DNA of 64,000 bases from Ilyonectria destructans (GCA_020740775.1 JAHEWK010000010.1:496001-560000), one strand, 5' to 3'. Positions 11,987 to 23,480 are shown, counted from the stretch's first letter. The notes: generated from the sequence alone by a model not told the origin. Numbers and translations are program-made.

Positions 11987-13186
11987 TCAAGAAAGCATGT
12001 CCTTAAAAACGCCACGGTTTCCTGGTCCAGCATCAGATGTGGATGTTCCGGACGATAGGACCGCTGCGTCTTTGCGCAGTTCCGAAACAAGGGCCGGAAG
12101 GAGGTCGTCGGTCGACAACTCAACTCTTACGCCTCGCTCGCCCCGTTGGTTTGGGTCGAGCTCTTTGAAAAAGTCCTCCTCGCCTCTCACCCCGCCTATG
12201 CTGATAACGGCCATGGGCATTCCCCGATCTTGAGCGCGCTTAGCGAGTCTCCATGCGGAGTATGTTGCGAGGGATGTACCCAGGACGAGTAGCTTCCCTG
12301 CGTTGTCAATAGCATCTTCAGCCGCGTCCTTGACGTCGGGGTTGATATTCTCTCCAAACATGACAACGGCGGGTTTGAGGATGCCCGCAGTACTGGGATG
12401 CGCCCAGGCACCATCTGAATCAACCTCAACGACGTGTCTATGACCGTCGGGCTGGGCGGGCGGATTTGACAAACACTTGGGGCAGGACGGATATCGGAAG
12501 GTCGTGTAAGGGGCGTCTGGTAGGTCAACGTCACCGTCGGGGTTCACTTTGATGCCTTTGAACCTCCGCTCATCCGGGTCCTCGGTGTCTAAGGCGCCAG
12601 ATGCGAGCGCTTCCTTGAGCAGAGCAGCCCATCGTGGATTGAGGCGGCTCAACTCGGCCTGGAACTCGTCTCGCGAGAACTCGGATTTGCAAGTCGTGCA
12701 GATGATAGATCTTAGATATCCATGTAACTCAAGGGTAGGCAAGTCGGGATGGGCTTGAGGATGAAAAGAATCAACATTCTGGGTAATCACAGAGCGGACA
12801 AGTCCAAGCCGGCCGAGATCCCTAACGGCAAAGTGACCCGTGTTGGGCGAGGCCTTGTCAAGACTCGACCATCCTAGAAAACTTCGCGCCCAGTATCGCT
12901 TGCGAGCTTCATGATTCTTGAGGAACTCGGGGTAGTAGATGGGACGGTAAGCCTTGTTCACCTTGTAAGTGCCCTTGACCCCGCGATAGTCGGCGAGACC
13001 CGAGGCCACAGACAAGCCGGCGCCGGTGATGACGACGGTCGAAGGAGGTAAATGCGCCGGGGACGGGGTGGCAAAGAACCGATGAAGAGCGTCGACGCCG
13101 CCCTGGAGAGAGCGTGCCGAGGCAGGCGTGATGCTTGACGGAGGCAGAAGATCCGTGTACGGAATACGGAAGAGAGTATTCCTCAT
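11987..13186 (-). CDS. NAD-dependent deacylase, SIRT4-like sirtuin
   Basis: Single-exon, 399-aa Sir2-family protein that removes acyl groups from lysine using NAD+. Visible motifs: GAGLSVASGLADYRG (residues 55-69, NAD binding), TQNVDSFH (135-142), catalytic His in LELHGYL (His155), zinc Cys pairs at 163/166 (CTTC) and 235/238 (CPKC), VMFGENI near 276 and GTSLATYSAWRL near 307. Motif spelling and the long spacing between the Cys pairs fit class II, SIRT4-like sirtuins, which are usually mitochondrial; the N terminus lacks acidic residues until residue 12 but is not a textbook presequence. The spacer between the zinc Cys pairs (about 68 residues) is longer than in human SIRT4. The start is the only ATG before the NAD motif. 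Confidence 0.93.
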   Translation of the reverse strand: MRNTLFRIPYTDLLPPSSITPASARSLQGGVDALHRFFATPSPAHLPPSTVVITGAGLSVASGLADYRGVKGTYKVNKAYRPIYYPEFLKNHEARKRYWARSFLGWSSLDKASPNTGHFAVRDLGRLGLVRSVITQNVDSFHPQAHPDLPTLELHGYLRSIICTTCKSEFSRDEFQAELSRLNPRWAALLKEALASGALDTEDPDERRFKGIKVNPDGDVDLPDAPYTTFRYPSCPKCLSNPPAQPDGHRHVVEVDSDGAWAHPSTAGILKPAVVMFGENINPDVKDAAEDAIDNAGKLLVLGTSLATYSAWRLAKRAQDRGMPMAVISIGGVRGEEDFFKELDPNQRGERGVRVELSTDDLLPALVSELRKDAAVLSSGTSTSDAGPGNRGVFKDMLS

Positions 13187-14607
13187 TGGGGGGATGTTCC
13201 GTGTGGTGTGGTGAAGTGTGAAGTGTGAAGTGACGCAATGTAATGCAATGGCATGGTTTGACCCGAGCGCCGCTGGTCTCCCGTGTATGCCTCGTGCCCT
13301 ACGGTGATTTCGTTTGAGTCAGAGCCACACAGCGTCCCCAGACTAGGATTCGAGATGACAGCGATGTTTCCAATTCTTGACAAGAGATTGGCTCAGCTGG
13401 GGGGAGGGGAAACACGATGGGCCAGGGGTAATCCAATAAGGTTAACAATTGGGGGGAAATTAACGGGGGGGTGGTATTATTACGTGGGCATTTGAAAGCG
13501 AGAGATGAGAATTACGCAAGTCTAGACGTGGCGACGAGATGCGGCTTGGGGTTGATAGATTTGGGGAATAATCGCCACGCAGGGTGCAGGAAGGCGCGTC
13601 ATGGGTTTCAGCTTTTCGCATGCACGACTCATCTCAGCCTCGTGGCCTCGTCAGCAAAATGCAATCTTGGAACCCTTCTGTGGCTTTGGGGAGTGTGGCG
13701 CCGACGACCCACTGCGCGGGCCTTGTAAAGGCGCTGACCAAGAGATTGGAGATTGACAAAGGACCCCCTGGAAGGCATGGACGGGAGTCCCCGAGGACGC
13801 CTCGGAATTACGGCTCTGACCCTGAACGAGCCAGTGGCGGACCAGTGATTCCCTCCAAAGCCGTTTATGCGTAAGTACAGCATTCACATGGAGCCATTAT
13901 GGCGAGGCTAGGCCGCCTGGGAACGGAGCCCCTCCCTAGACTGCCAGTGAGACGCCCTGGAAGTGTTCCCTAGACGCAGGTCCTGTAGTTCTGTAATAGT
14001 TCCTAGAGGAGCCCCGAACTGCGCCGAGCCCGCACCACGACCACTGAAAGATCGGTGATTGACCACTGCGCTCGCTGATTTGACTCTCCCGTACCGTCCC
14101 GGGTCAGCGTTGGGAGCTGATTACCAGGAGCTGACAAGAAACCTCCAATTCCAACTCCGGCGACCGGAACCGCGTTCGCGTGCGCTCGAGTGGGTTCTCA
14201 GGCCGTGCTACTTCTGTCAAAGAGTTATCAGATGGCGTTAGCTGCCAATTGCCGCATCAGATTCCCCCCCAAAGCGCCCGAAGCCCCCGACGAGCCCCAG
14301 CTGGCCGGGCCAACCGAGCAAAACCACCTGGTGCGCCGACCCGAGCAACTGCGTCGGTCCTCCGTTAACGGGCGCAGCCAGGACCAGGCCAGGACCAGGA
14401 CGAACGAGGCGAGGCAAATCGTCAACCAAAGGCTCTCTCTCCATCTTCCTCCCTCTCCCTCTCTCCGGCGGGCCTCACACTACCTACCGCCCTCGCTCTC
14501 GACACCGCCGCCGCGAGCCCGCCGCTCTCGACGCTCCAGTGTCCCCCTCCTGGACGGCGCCCTTTTCCCTCACACGCCCCCCCTGCGCCCACCACCCGGC
14601 CGGCCTT
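13187..14607. other. Divergent intergenic region, sirtuin / CDF transporter
   Basis: About 1.4 kb between two start codons facing away from each other. It contains short G-rich tracts near 13400-13470 and CT-rich DNA near 14430-14600 just before the transporter, typical of fungal promoters. No gene, RNA or repeat was recognised. A frame from 14190 overlapping the transporter is Arg/Ser/Pro-rich and looks noncoding. Confidence 0.5.
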
Positions 14608-16388
14608 ATGAGCTCCCAGGCCGGGCGTCTCATGGGCCTGGACGTGTGCCTGTCTGGAGTGACGTCGGCGTCGGCCAAAGCGACGGCCGCCACGCCAGCT
14701 CCAGCTCCAGCTCACAGACGCGCGCACGTCCACGCCCATGCCGCCCACACCTCGCGCAGCTTGTCGTGGGGACATGCCTCGCGACACGGACGAGGCCAGA
14801 TGCTTCTCCTGAGGACACATCAACCAAACCTTGCTTGCCTACGCGTCCTTCGGACTGCATCTGCCGTCGTCGCTCTTTCCAGTTGCGCTTATCTTGCCCG
14901 CGCCTCCCAGTCTCCGTCGTCTTTCTCATCCTCCTCATCCTCATCCTCATCCTCCCCGTCCACATCCTCTCGCGCACATCCTAATCTCCCCCCTCTCGCC
15001 ACACTTCGCAGTAAACTTCGCTCACTACCCGCCCTCATGGCCGTGTCGACAACACAGAGCCGAGCCCACAGCGGCCACGGCCACAGCCACGGCCATCACC
15101 ATCACCACGACAATGCCTTCTTGACTTCGACCAACAAGAACGACCCGGGCGTGCGGATTACCCGGATTGGTTTGATGTCGAACTTGTGCATGGCAATCGC
15201 AAAGTTCGCCGGCGGCTGGGCCTTCAATTCCAAGGCCATGACGGCCGACGCCTGGCACAGCATCACCGATCTCGCCTCAGACATTCTGACACTCGCGACC
15301 GTTTCATGGAGTCTGAAGCCGCCGACCGACCGCTTCCCGCAGGGCTTTGGCAAAATTGAGAGTCTGGGCTCGTTGGGTGTCTCGGGTATGTTGCTAGCTG
15401 GTGGACTATACATGGGCTGGGAAAGCGGGCTCAGTTTGTATGGTCACTTCTACCCCGAGGCGGCGCATGGCATCATGGGTCACGTCGGCCACGGCCACAG
15501 CCATTCCCATGGGGCTGCGGCCCTGGGGATCCCGAGCATGCATGCGGCATGGTTGGCTGCAGGAACGATTCTGATCAAGGAATGGCTTTACCATGCAAGT
15601 AAGTGCAAATTTCCTGTTTTACCTCGCGCAGTTTGGGACGCGTCTGCCATCATTTTATGATACGGACCAAAAAAAAACATGCCGGGGTCGCTAGTCCAAA
15701 GCAAGAATTGTGGAATTGACCAATCGTAGCTATGAAGGTTGCGCGGGAACGCAAGTCATCCGTCCTGGCATCCAATGCCATCCACCACCGAGTCGATAGT
15801 CTGACGGGCTTTGTGACGTTGGCGGCCATTATGGGTGCCAACGCCGTTGAGAACGCCGCGTGGCTGGATCCCGTCGGCGGGCTGCTAATTTCCATCATGG
15901 TGATCCATGCAGGCTGGGGTAACACAATGGCAGCATTCTGCGAGCTGGCAGATCAGAGCATCGACGACGAAATCAAGACATCAGTGCGCAAGCACACACA
16001 GAAGGCACTGGCGAACATGGGCGACGAGCACAACGTGGAGCTGCGCGATGTGAGCGGTGTCAAGTCTGGACAGAACTACCTGGTCGACTTGGAACTGGCG
16101 GTACCGGGAGCTTGGACTATGGATCAAGCCAAGGAGGCGGAGGAAGCGGTGCGCACTCAGGTGGGAGGCAAGGTGCGCGGCGTGAGGAGGATACGAGTCC
16201 GATTCGCACCCAAGGAGGGTCCTGTCAACGCCAAGTTTGACGACTTCATCTTGGGGACAGAAACCCCATCGCCGGACGAGGAGGAATCGAGTGACGAAAC
16301 GGATGAGCATGATCACGATCATGATCACAAGCCCAACGGGACTAACGGGGCGGCCAACGGCAACCACGATCACAAGCACAGGCATTAA
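14608..16388 (+). CDS. MMT1: Mitochondrial-type metal transporter, cation diffusion facilitator
   Basis: Membrane transporter of the CDF family; S. cerevisiae Mmt1/Mmt2 export iron from mitochondria. Exons 14608-15598 and 15730-16388, with a 131-bp intron (GTAAGT donor, ATTGAC branch, CGTAG acceptor), give about 549 aa. CDF signatures are present: ADAWHSITDLASD (metal-binding HxxxD type) in an early membrane segment, and SNAIHHRVDSLTGF (HxxxD again) after the intron. A soluble C-terminal domain follows. His-rich clusters sit before the first membrane segment (HGHSHGHHHHHD), in a loop (GHGHSHSHG) and at the C terminus (HDHDHDHK and HDHKHRH). The N-terminal ~140 residues are Ser/Arg/Ala-rich and presequence-like. 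14608 is the first ATG of the frame; 14632 and 14800 are alternatives. Confidence 0.88.
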
Positions 16389-18432
16389 AGAGCCAGCGGT
16401 GACCGGGAGCAAGAGGCTACGGGTTCCTGGCATCGAGCCCCCCACCATTGAAAACCCCCATGCTGTTCCCAATCCCACTTCCTGGTCATCTGTCAAGCTT
16501 CAGGGCCCTGGGGGTCTTGGATCTGTGACTTTTTGGCGGTGACGGAGATCGGGTGGTGACGCGGGCCCGGGGTGGATACCCGTCCGGAAGAGCTGGAATT
16601 ACGGATGAAAGCCGCCCATCACAAACGAGCTGACGGACACGGAGTACAGCACACACAACAAAACACAATAAACAACTACACATACCTTCACGCACATTTA
16701 CACCCCTCCCATCTTCTCCGAGAACCCCGAGAGCTACCCCTTCAGCATCTAAGGCCCAAGATGGGTTGAGTGCCGGAGAGATGCAATGCACATGCATCAG
16801 GGCGGCGCTGATACACACGCACGCACGCAGACGCTACATTGTAACATGACATTGGAGGGAGGGGGAGCATTGGAAACGCATGGGGACACGGAACATTGCA
16901 GCATCAAGCTTGCAGCATCATGGGACACCTGGGACACCAGGGACACCATGACTTGGAAGGGGCGCACATCGTTTAGACGCGCTCCAACAGGGGCCCCAGT
17001 CGTATCTGGCGTGTGTGCCGCCTCCCCCCACGACCGGCCCGGCAGTCGAGGGCCAACCGTCAAGTACAAGAGGAGACTCTATTGATGGCCCTGGCGCCAG
17101 GTCCCTTCGGGGTTCGGGTTGGTCTGGCATCCTGCAGCATCATCCTGCAGAATGCTGCATGCTACTGCAGTCCTATTTCCCATGGCTCCCCCCTCCCTCG
17201 CCCATTTCCCACTATGAGCCCCATCTTTTTGTCCCAACTCCTGCACGTCGCCCAAGCCTACCTTGGGCTAGGAGCCTCCTCTTCGCTACAAGCGCTCGTC
17301 GTCCATTGGCGCCTCACCGCGCTCACGGGGATGGTCTACCGACTGACGAATGCGCACACCCTATTGGCTGGGTTATAGAGATTTCGAATTTAGCCTAAAG
17401 ATAGAAGAAGGAAGAAGAAAAAGGGTAGAACCAGAACAAGAGACGGAAAGGAAGACGGATGAAGGAATCAATAAAAAAAATTGAACATACTGTCATATGA
17501 GCGGTAACTCTGCGCGCCTGTGGATGCTAACGCCGCCCGGATAGGTAGGTACCGAGTGAGTAACTGTACTTCGTACACGCAAGGATAGGTACAAGAGGCT
17601 CTTTTTTCCCCCTCCGTCATGTGTCCGTGCGGCGGTTGGTGGTGACGAATGCGGTACCGATACAACCCCACGTCGATACGATTCAACCTGGTTCACCTGG
17701 TTCAACAACGGCATCCTGAAGCATTTGCGTCCCCAGTGTCACTGTCCATCGTGACTCGCCCCCCGTTCGCTTCGCTGGCAGCTCGCCGGAGAAATGTATC
17801 GATCAGCTGCGAGGCGTGGGGCACAGAGGAATCAAAGTCATGAAATCCGTTGGTTCTCGCAATTGAATGGTGCAATGTGCGTGGCAATCAGCATCTCTCG
17901 TCTTCTTACTCAGCGCACCCTCCATTCCCACGCCTCCCCTCCTCCCCTCCTCCACTCTTTTTTTCACGATAGCTTACTCGCCTTTACCCCCCTTCCCAGT
18001 TCCCGCACTCTCCCGTGCGGTAGCGTGCGGAATAGGCAAGGCACGGCGTCCTGTCGCGAGTGTGCAGTGTGTCTGTAGCGCAGGTGGCGGTCTAACAAGG
18101 CCCAGTGCGACCACGGACGTATAAACCGCCGCCTCTCCTCCTCCCACTCCAAGCTCTCCCTCTCCCTCTCTTCTTGTTACATCCATCCGTTGTCGTAGTC
18201 TTGGCCTTGCTCAAGTTTACCCGTGTCGAAAAGGGAATCTCAAACCCGCCCTCTCCAACCGAGCCAATCTCGCCTTGCCCGCTTCCGATTTCCACTTGTC
18301 TTTTGCCACTGCCACGATCATTGCGCATTTGTCTCCCATCTCGAGTCTCTAGTCCCGCTGACGGGTCTCCGTCTTGGCCGACCCATTGCCATTCGATATT
18401 TCACTTGAAGTGCCTGTGATCCAGTTGCCATC
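16389..18432. other. Intergenic region upstream of xylulokinase
   Basis: About 2 kb between the transporter stop and the xylulokinase start. It should contain the transporter 3' UTR and the xylulokinase promoter. The stretch 17930-18400 is strongly CT-rich, the usual look of a fungal core promoter and leader. Purine-rich DNA (GAAGAAGGAAGAAG) lies near 17405-17470. No gene recognised. Confidence 0.5.
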
Positions 18433-20367
18433 ATGCCTTCCGACACACGACCTCTGTACCTGGGTTTTGACCTGTCGACCCAACAACTCAAAGGCAGGTT
18501 AAGTCCTTACCATCTTGCACCACGAACGACAGACACCCTCCCCGGCGTCCAGATTCCATTGTCACTTGATTGATTTATCCACTTCTTTAAACTAACCCGT
18601 ACTCGCCACAGCCATCATCGTCGACTCCGACCTCAAGGCCATCGGCCAAGCCAAAGTCGACTTCGACGGCGACTTCGGCGCCAAGTATGGCATCCGCAAG
18701 GGCGTCCACGTCCGCGACGCCACCGGTGAAGTCTTCGCTCCGGTCGCCCTCTGGATGGAATCGCTCGACCTCGTTCTCGACCGTCTCGCCGAGGCCGCGC
18801 CCGTCCCTCTCTCCCGCATCCGCGCCGTCAGCGGCTCCTGCCAGCAGCACGGCAGCGTCTTCTGGAACGCCGGCGCCTCCGAGATCCTCAACGGCCTGGA
18901 TGCCGAGAAGCCGCTTGTCGACCAGCTCCCCCAGGCGCTGGCGCACGAGTGGTCGCCCAATTGGCAGGATCACAGCACCCAGGAGCAGTGTGATGCGTTC
19001 GACGACGCCCTGGGTGGTCGCCAGAAGCTCGCCGAGGTGACGGGAAGCGGCGCGCACCATGTAAGTCGGCATGCGAGAGTCTGCTTGTGCGCCTAGAGAC
19101 ATTGCTGACCTGCATCTTCTAGCGATTCACCGGCACTCAGATTATGCGATTGAAGAAAGACTTGCCCGAAATGTACGCCAAGACGGCACACATCTCTCTC
19201 GTCTCGTCGTGGCTGGCTTCCGTCCTCCTCGGCTCCATCGCCCCCATGGACATCAGCGACGTGTGCGGTATGAACCTGTGGGATATGTCCAAACAGGCGT
19301 ACAGCGAAGAGCTCCTCGCCCTTGCCGCAGGAGGCAAGGATGGCGCCGCCGAGCTGCGCCAGAAGCTGGGTGCCGTGTGTCTCGATGGCGGTGCCATCCT
19401 CGGCGGCATCTCATCTTACTTCGTTCGTCGCCACGGCTTCAGCCCTGACTGCCAGATCACTCCCTTCACTGGCGACAACCCAGCTACGATCCTCGCCCTG
19501 CCCCTACGACCTCTCGACGCTATCGTCTCCCTCGGCACCTCGACCACCTTCCTCATGAACACCCCCAAGTACAAGCCCGACGGAGCCTACCACTTCTTCA
19601 ACCACCCGACCACTCAGGGCCACTACATGTTCATGTTGTGCTACAAGAACGGCGGTCTGGCCCGCGAAAACGTCCGCGACCAGCTCCCCAAGCCCGAGTC
19701 CGGCGACCCCTGGGCCAACTTCAACAAGGCCATCCTCGATACGCCGCCCATGGACGTCAGCAAGCCCGACGACCCTTCCAAGCTCGGCCTGTATTTCTGC
19801 CTCCGCGAGACAGTTCCCAACATCCGCGCCGGCACCTGGCGTTATACCTGCGATGGCAACGGTTCCGACCTCCAGGAGGCCACGCACGGTTGGGACAAGC
19901 AGAAGGATGCGCGCCTCATCGTCGAGTCCCAGGCCCTGTCTATGCGCCTCCGCTCCCACAATCTCGTTCACAGCCCTGGCAATGGCCTACCTGCCCAACC
20001 GCGCCGCATCTATCTTGTGGGCGGTGGCTCGCTGAACCCAGCCATCGCCAAGGTCATCGGTGAGGTCCTCGGTGGCTCTGAGGGCGTCTACAAGCTCGAC
20101 GTTGGCGGTAACGCCTGCGCCATGGGCGGCGCATACAAGGCGCTGTGGGCCATGGAGCGTGACGACGGCGAGACATTCGACGAGCTCATTGGCAAGCGCT
20201 GGACGGAGGAGGGTTCCATCGAGCGTGTGGACGACGGCTTCCGCGACGGCCTCTACCAGAAGTATGGCAAGGTGCTCGGTGCCTTTGAGCGCATGGAGTA
20301 CCAGATTCTTGCCGAGGAGGACCGCCACTCAGACGACGGACACAGGCAATCGATCGAGCAAAAATAA
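18433..20367 (+). CDS. XKS1: D-xylulose kinase (FGGY family)
   Basis: Phosphorylates D-xylulose to xylulose 5-phosphate, feeding pentose catabolism into the pentose phosphate pathway in the cytosol. Three exons: 18433-18493, 18612-19060 and 19123-20367, giving 584 aa. Family marks: LYLGFDLSTQQLK (N-terminal nucleotide/phosphate motif), SGSCQQHGSVFW (sugar-binding region), NWQDHST, DVCGMNLWDM, SLGTSTTFL, and YLVGGGSLNPAIAKVIGE (C-terminal FGGY motif). Intron 2 is a normal GTAAGT...CTAG. Intron 1 only keeps frame if it begins with GC (AAG|GCAGGT) and ends CACAG; the GT four bases further on would frameshift. Codon use is strongly C-ending, suggesting good expression. The catalytic core looks intact. 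Confidence 0.93.
18494..18611 (+). other. GC-AG intron in xylulokinase
   Basis: 118 bp, donor AAG|GCAGGTTAAG, acceptor CGCCACAG. The reading frame on both sides (QQLK before, AIIVDSD after) is conserved family sequence and joins correctly only with the GC donor. A GT at 18498 offers a competing donor that leaves two extra bases and breaks the frame. Confidence 0.75.
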
Positions 20368-21026
20368 GCGGGATAGGACCAATCAACGAGCGAAGCATCT
20401 CATCCCTGGGGCGCAACCCAAGAGAAATCTAATAGGTGTGGAGATTCTGGGTACGATGAAACGATTATGAAGGGAGGGCAACTTATTGGTTGGTCAATGA
20501 TATGGCTCATGCTAGAGGAGGTAACCTGGACATACGCCAGGAGGACCCAAATATGTTTAGGCAGAGGAATGGATGCTTCATCGCGAAGTCTGATGCGAAT
20601 CTTCCCCTTTGGCAGACTCTAAAGCGGATAATATGCCGGATATAAAAATATAAGTTGGATGCAGGCGAGCAGGGTCGACCAGCCGATCGAAGTCTAATGC
20701 GGGAAAAGGAAACTCCTTGCCAGCAGGGCGAGTGGACAAGGTAGCTAGAATGGTTAGCCAAGTAATACTCATGCAATAAATTCTCGAGTGAAAAAGTAAA
20801 AGTGAAAGGAGAGGCACACCTAAAAATCGAGCGCGGGACCTTGACACCCCAACCACCTGTCACTCAACCACTCCAGAATCTAGGATGCATCAACATTTGC
20901 CAACTTCTCTTTCTCGAATATCATTGCCCCGACACATTATTAAAAACTCGTCTTGGAGATTCTATCATCCTTGGCAGGCGTACATCCCAGTCGTGGACAT
21001 TATTTTGTTTTGCCCCGGGCTCAAAA
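20368..21026. other. Intergenic region, xylulokinase / Gfd2-like pseudogene
   Basis: About 660 bp holding the xylulokinase 3' UTR. Base composition drops towards AT from about 20500 on. No gene recognised. Confidence 0.5.
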
Positions 21027-22001
21027 ATGTCTCGTGAGACGACGATACCACTAACTACGGAATCCACAGACATCACACCCGCCGAACCGGCTCATAAGGG
21101 GATTCTGAGAGATGACACCGTCGTACTCCGATGGATTTTTGGGTTTTGCGGCGAAGCCCAGTTATCAAGTATTCCCGTTCCATAGCCTCGCGTGCCATTG
21201 GCGGCGTCACCACCCGATGCGAACTCGCATATTAGGCGTATGAGATTCATCAGCATCGATATTGACAAGCTCGAAGAGCAAGACGGGGTTATAAAGCGCT
21301 TTCATATCGGCGTATCAGTCCTGAATACCCAATCGCTGCAAGATTTACTCCTTTGCCGACCGGAGCAAGAGATTAATCTCGCGTCTCATGTTATAGAGTC
21401 CCACCACTGGGTTGTCGAAGACCTCAATTATTATCACGAGAGGAATAACTTGTTCTTGTTCGGAAAGCCCAAGGTCATTACTCTCTCTCGTCTCGAAGCG
21501 CGCCTAAAATAACACCTGCAGGTCCAACATTTGACTCTTGTTTTCCACGGTGGTAGTCGGGAGCTCTCAGTTCTGCAGAGACTGAACATCAATCTCAACC
21601 CTCTCTTTACAATCGATACGGTCAATGCTGCACAGCATCCACTACAACTATCCTATCGATATAGCCTGAAACAACTGCTCCAGGAATTTGAAATTCCACA
21701 GGCGCTGCTCCATACCGCCGGAAACGATGCTCATTTCATACTTCGGGCCCTACTCATGATTGCTGTGAGAGACGTGGAGCCTCAGTTGAGCGGGAAACAA
21801 TTACCAGATTGGGTCCCGATATTGAAGGAGGTTGCTCGCTCTCCACTGCCGCCGCAGCCACCGACTTGGGGGCAGAAGGTAGCTTTAAATAGAAAGAAAC
21901 GGAAACTAAGGAAATTGGAACAGGAGAGAGGAGAGATGGATGGCCCAGCAATCTCTCAAACTCCCAATGACACGCTTCCTCCGACATCTATTCAAGACTA
22001 A
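21027..22001 (+). pseudogene. Gfd2/YDR514C-like protein gene with two in-frame stops
   Basis: One reading frame runs 325 codons from ATG 21027 to the stop at 22001 and is broken only by TAG at 21183-21185 and TAA at 21510-21512. The encoded segments match, from memory, the fungal Gfd2/YDR514C C-terminal domain, an exonuclease-like RNase H fold: RFISIDIDKLE (first acidic motif), FHIGVSVLNT, NLFLFGKPK, LTLVFHGGSREL, FTIDTVNAAQ and HTAGNDAHFILRALL. The second stop falls inside the domain, between the FGKPK and VFHGG motifs, where the sequence on both sides fits the family without a gap. Third positions are more AT-rich than in neighbouring genes. A weak GT-AG intron (GTCATT to CTGCAG, 48 nt) could remove the second stop but has no branch site. 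Molecular role of the family is unclear. Pseudogene is the preferred reading. Confidence 0.7.
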
Positions 22002-22547
22002 GCAAAAGGAAAGAAGGAAGAAAAGATATGGATTCCATGGACTTTTCTACTAATTGTATTACGAGATTGGGAAAGAGAATAGCATGGAATTTAACCAGTT
22101 TGCTATACTATAGAACGTGCCTTATTGAGGCTTTAGGAGTGTGATACCGGCTCGGTCAGCGCGTGTCGTGTTGCCCAGAATTTCTTTTTGGAATCATGTT
22201 TATCGAAGGGTATCACGCTCACCCAGGTCGTGCAATGGCTCAGCTCAGGCATCAACTACGGGGTCACTCGACACAGACCATCCTTAGAGAGCCAAATGCA
22301 CATTTTCTTCACTCTCTACTGGTATCTGGTTGTTCATGTGCAAATTGTCTCGAGCATACACGGGCTGGCGAGGGTGTAGTCTGTTCGAAAGTAGGCAATA
22401 CAAAAGAACGAGAGCGATGTAAAATCTAGCAGCCAGTCTAAACGGGGAACCTCAAGGCAGCCTGCCAACAAACACAGACAATTGGTCGATAAAAGGTTAA
22501 TTGAATGAGGGTATCTAATGTCTAACAATGGGCTTCTCTGAGATGGA
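22002..22547. other. Intergenic region, Gfd2-like / CWC15
   Basis: About 545 bp between a plus-strand stop and the CWC15 stop on the minus strand, so mainly 3' flanking DNA. Nothing recognised in it. Confidence 0.5.
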
Positions 22548-23480
22548 TTATCTAACGTACTTGCCCATGAAACGTCTATGGAAATCGGAGCGGAGGAGAT
22601 CCTGAGAGGGCAGGGTCAGCGAAACCGTACCTTAGGTCAAACAATGGAGGGAGGACGGGTCATGACAAGACTTCATACAGATGCGCAAGGGGAAATGAAG
22701 AACTTACGTTGACAAACTCCTTCTTCTTGCCCTTCTCATCGGTGCCGCGGGCCTGGTTCTTGAAGACCACATCGTCGTCCCACCGGCGCTTCATGGTAAA
22801 ATCTTGCTTGTTAAGGAGGGGGTTGCCGAGGGCAATGTTTCGTTCTCGGGCGTCCTCCTCTTCCTTGAGGCGTTCGGCTTCCTGCGCCAAGTGTTAGATT
22901 TCGGTACCTTGGGGAAAGGCGCGGATTTTGTTCTGACGTACCTCCTTCTTCTTCTTTTCTTCTCGTTCCCTCCTTACGCGGTCCAGCTCTCTCTGCAACT
23001 CCGCATCTGAATCATCGTCGCTGTCGTCGTCATCGTCGTCACTGTCCTCCTCGTCCTCCTCGCTGTCGTCGTCCGCATCGATATCCCTCGTCTCTGCCAA
23101 GATTCGCCTCCGCTTCGCGTCCATATCTTCGTCCTCTCCGGTCGCCGATGGCAGTGACCGCTTCACACCCCCAGACATCTCCACATCGTCATCATCGTCG
23201 GCGTCGTCCGTGGGAGCCAGAACTCCGTTCTTCTTCTTGGAGAAGGCGGCCTCGGCGGCGAGCAGCTCGGCAGCAAGGTCGCGGGTCGATCCGTCAGCGT
23301 CACCGCCTTGGCCGGTCTGTCGGTACTTGAGCTGGGTGTGGGCGGGGAGGAGGCGCTGGTGGTAGGCAGGGCCGCGGAGGGCCTCTTTGCCAACGGCCTT
23401 GGAGATGTTAGCTTGGGTGGAATCGGCGTTGCTCTGGGAGGACTGACGGGATCAAAGGTGGGCCTGTGGGCGGTAGTCAT
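22548..23480 (-). CDS. CWC15: Pre-mRNA splicing factor Cwc15/Cwf15
   Basis: Component of the Prp19-associated (NineTeen-related) complex in the activated spliceosome. Four exons: 23480-23448, 23397-22942, 22881-22708 and 22601-22548, all frame-compatible, giving 238 aa (S. pombe Cwf15 is 265). The start [11 protein letters not shown] and the end [17 protein letters not shown] are the most conserved parts of the family and both are present. Between them lie [20 protein letters not shown], an acidic middle (runs of Asp/Ser) and a charged helix ([19 protein letters not shown]). Donors are GTCAGT, GTACGT and GTAAGT; intron 1 carries a clean GCTAAC branch site. The 11-codon first exon is easy to miss in automatic annotation. 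It is divergent from RRP45. Confidence 0.94.

Noticed and set aside
14190..14984. 264-codon plus-strand open frame upstream of and overlapping the CDF transporter
   Set aside because: Arg/Ser/Pro-rich, overlaps the transporter N terminus in another frame; no recognisable domain.
21474..21521. 48-nt intron that would remove the second stop of the Gfd2-like gene
   Set aside because: Donor GTCATT is poor, no CTRAC branch site, and removal would delete residues that fit the domain between FGKPK and VFHGG.
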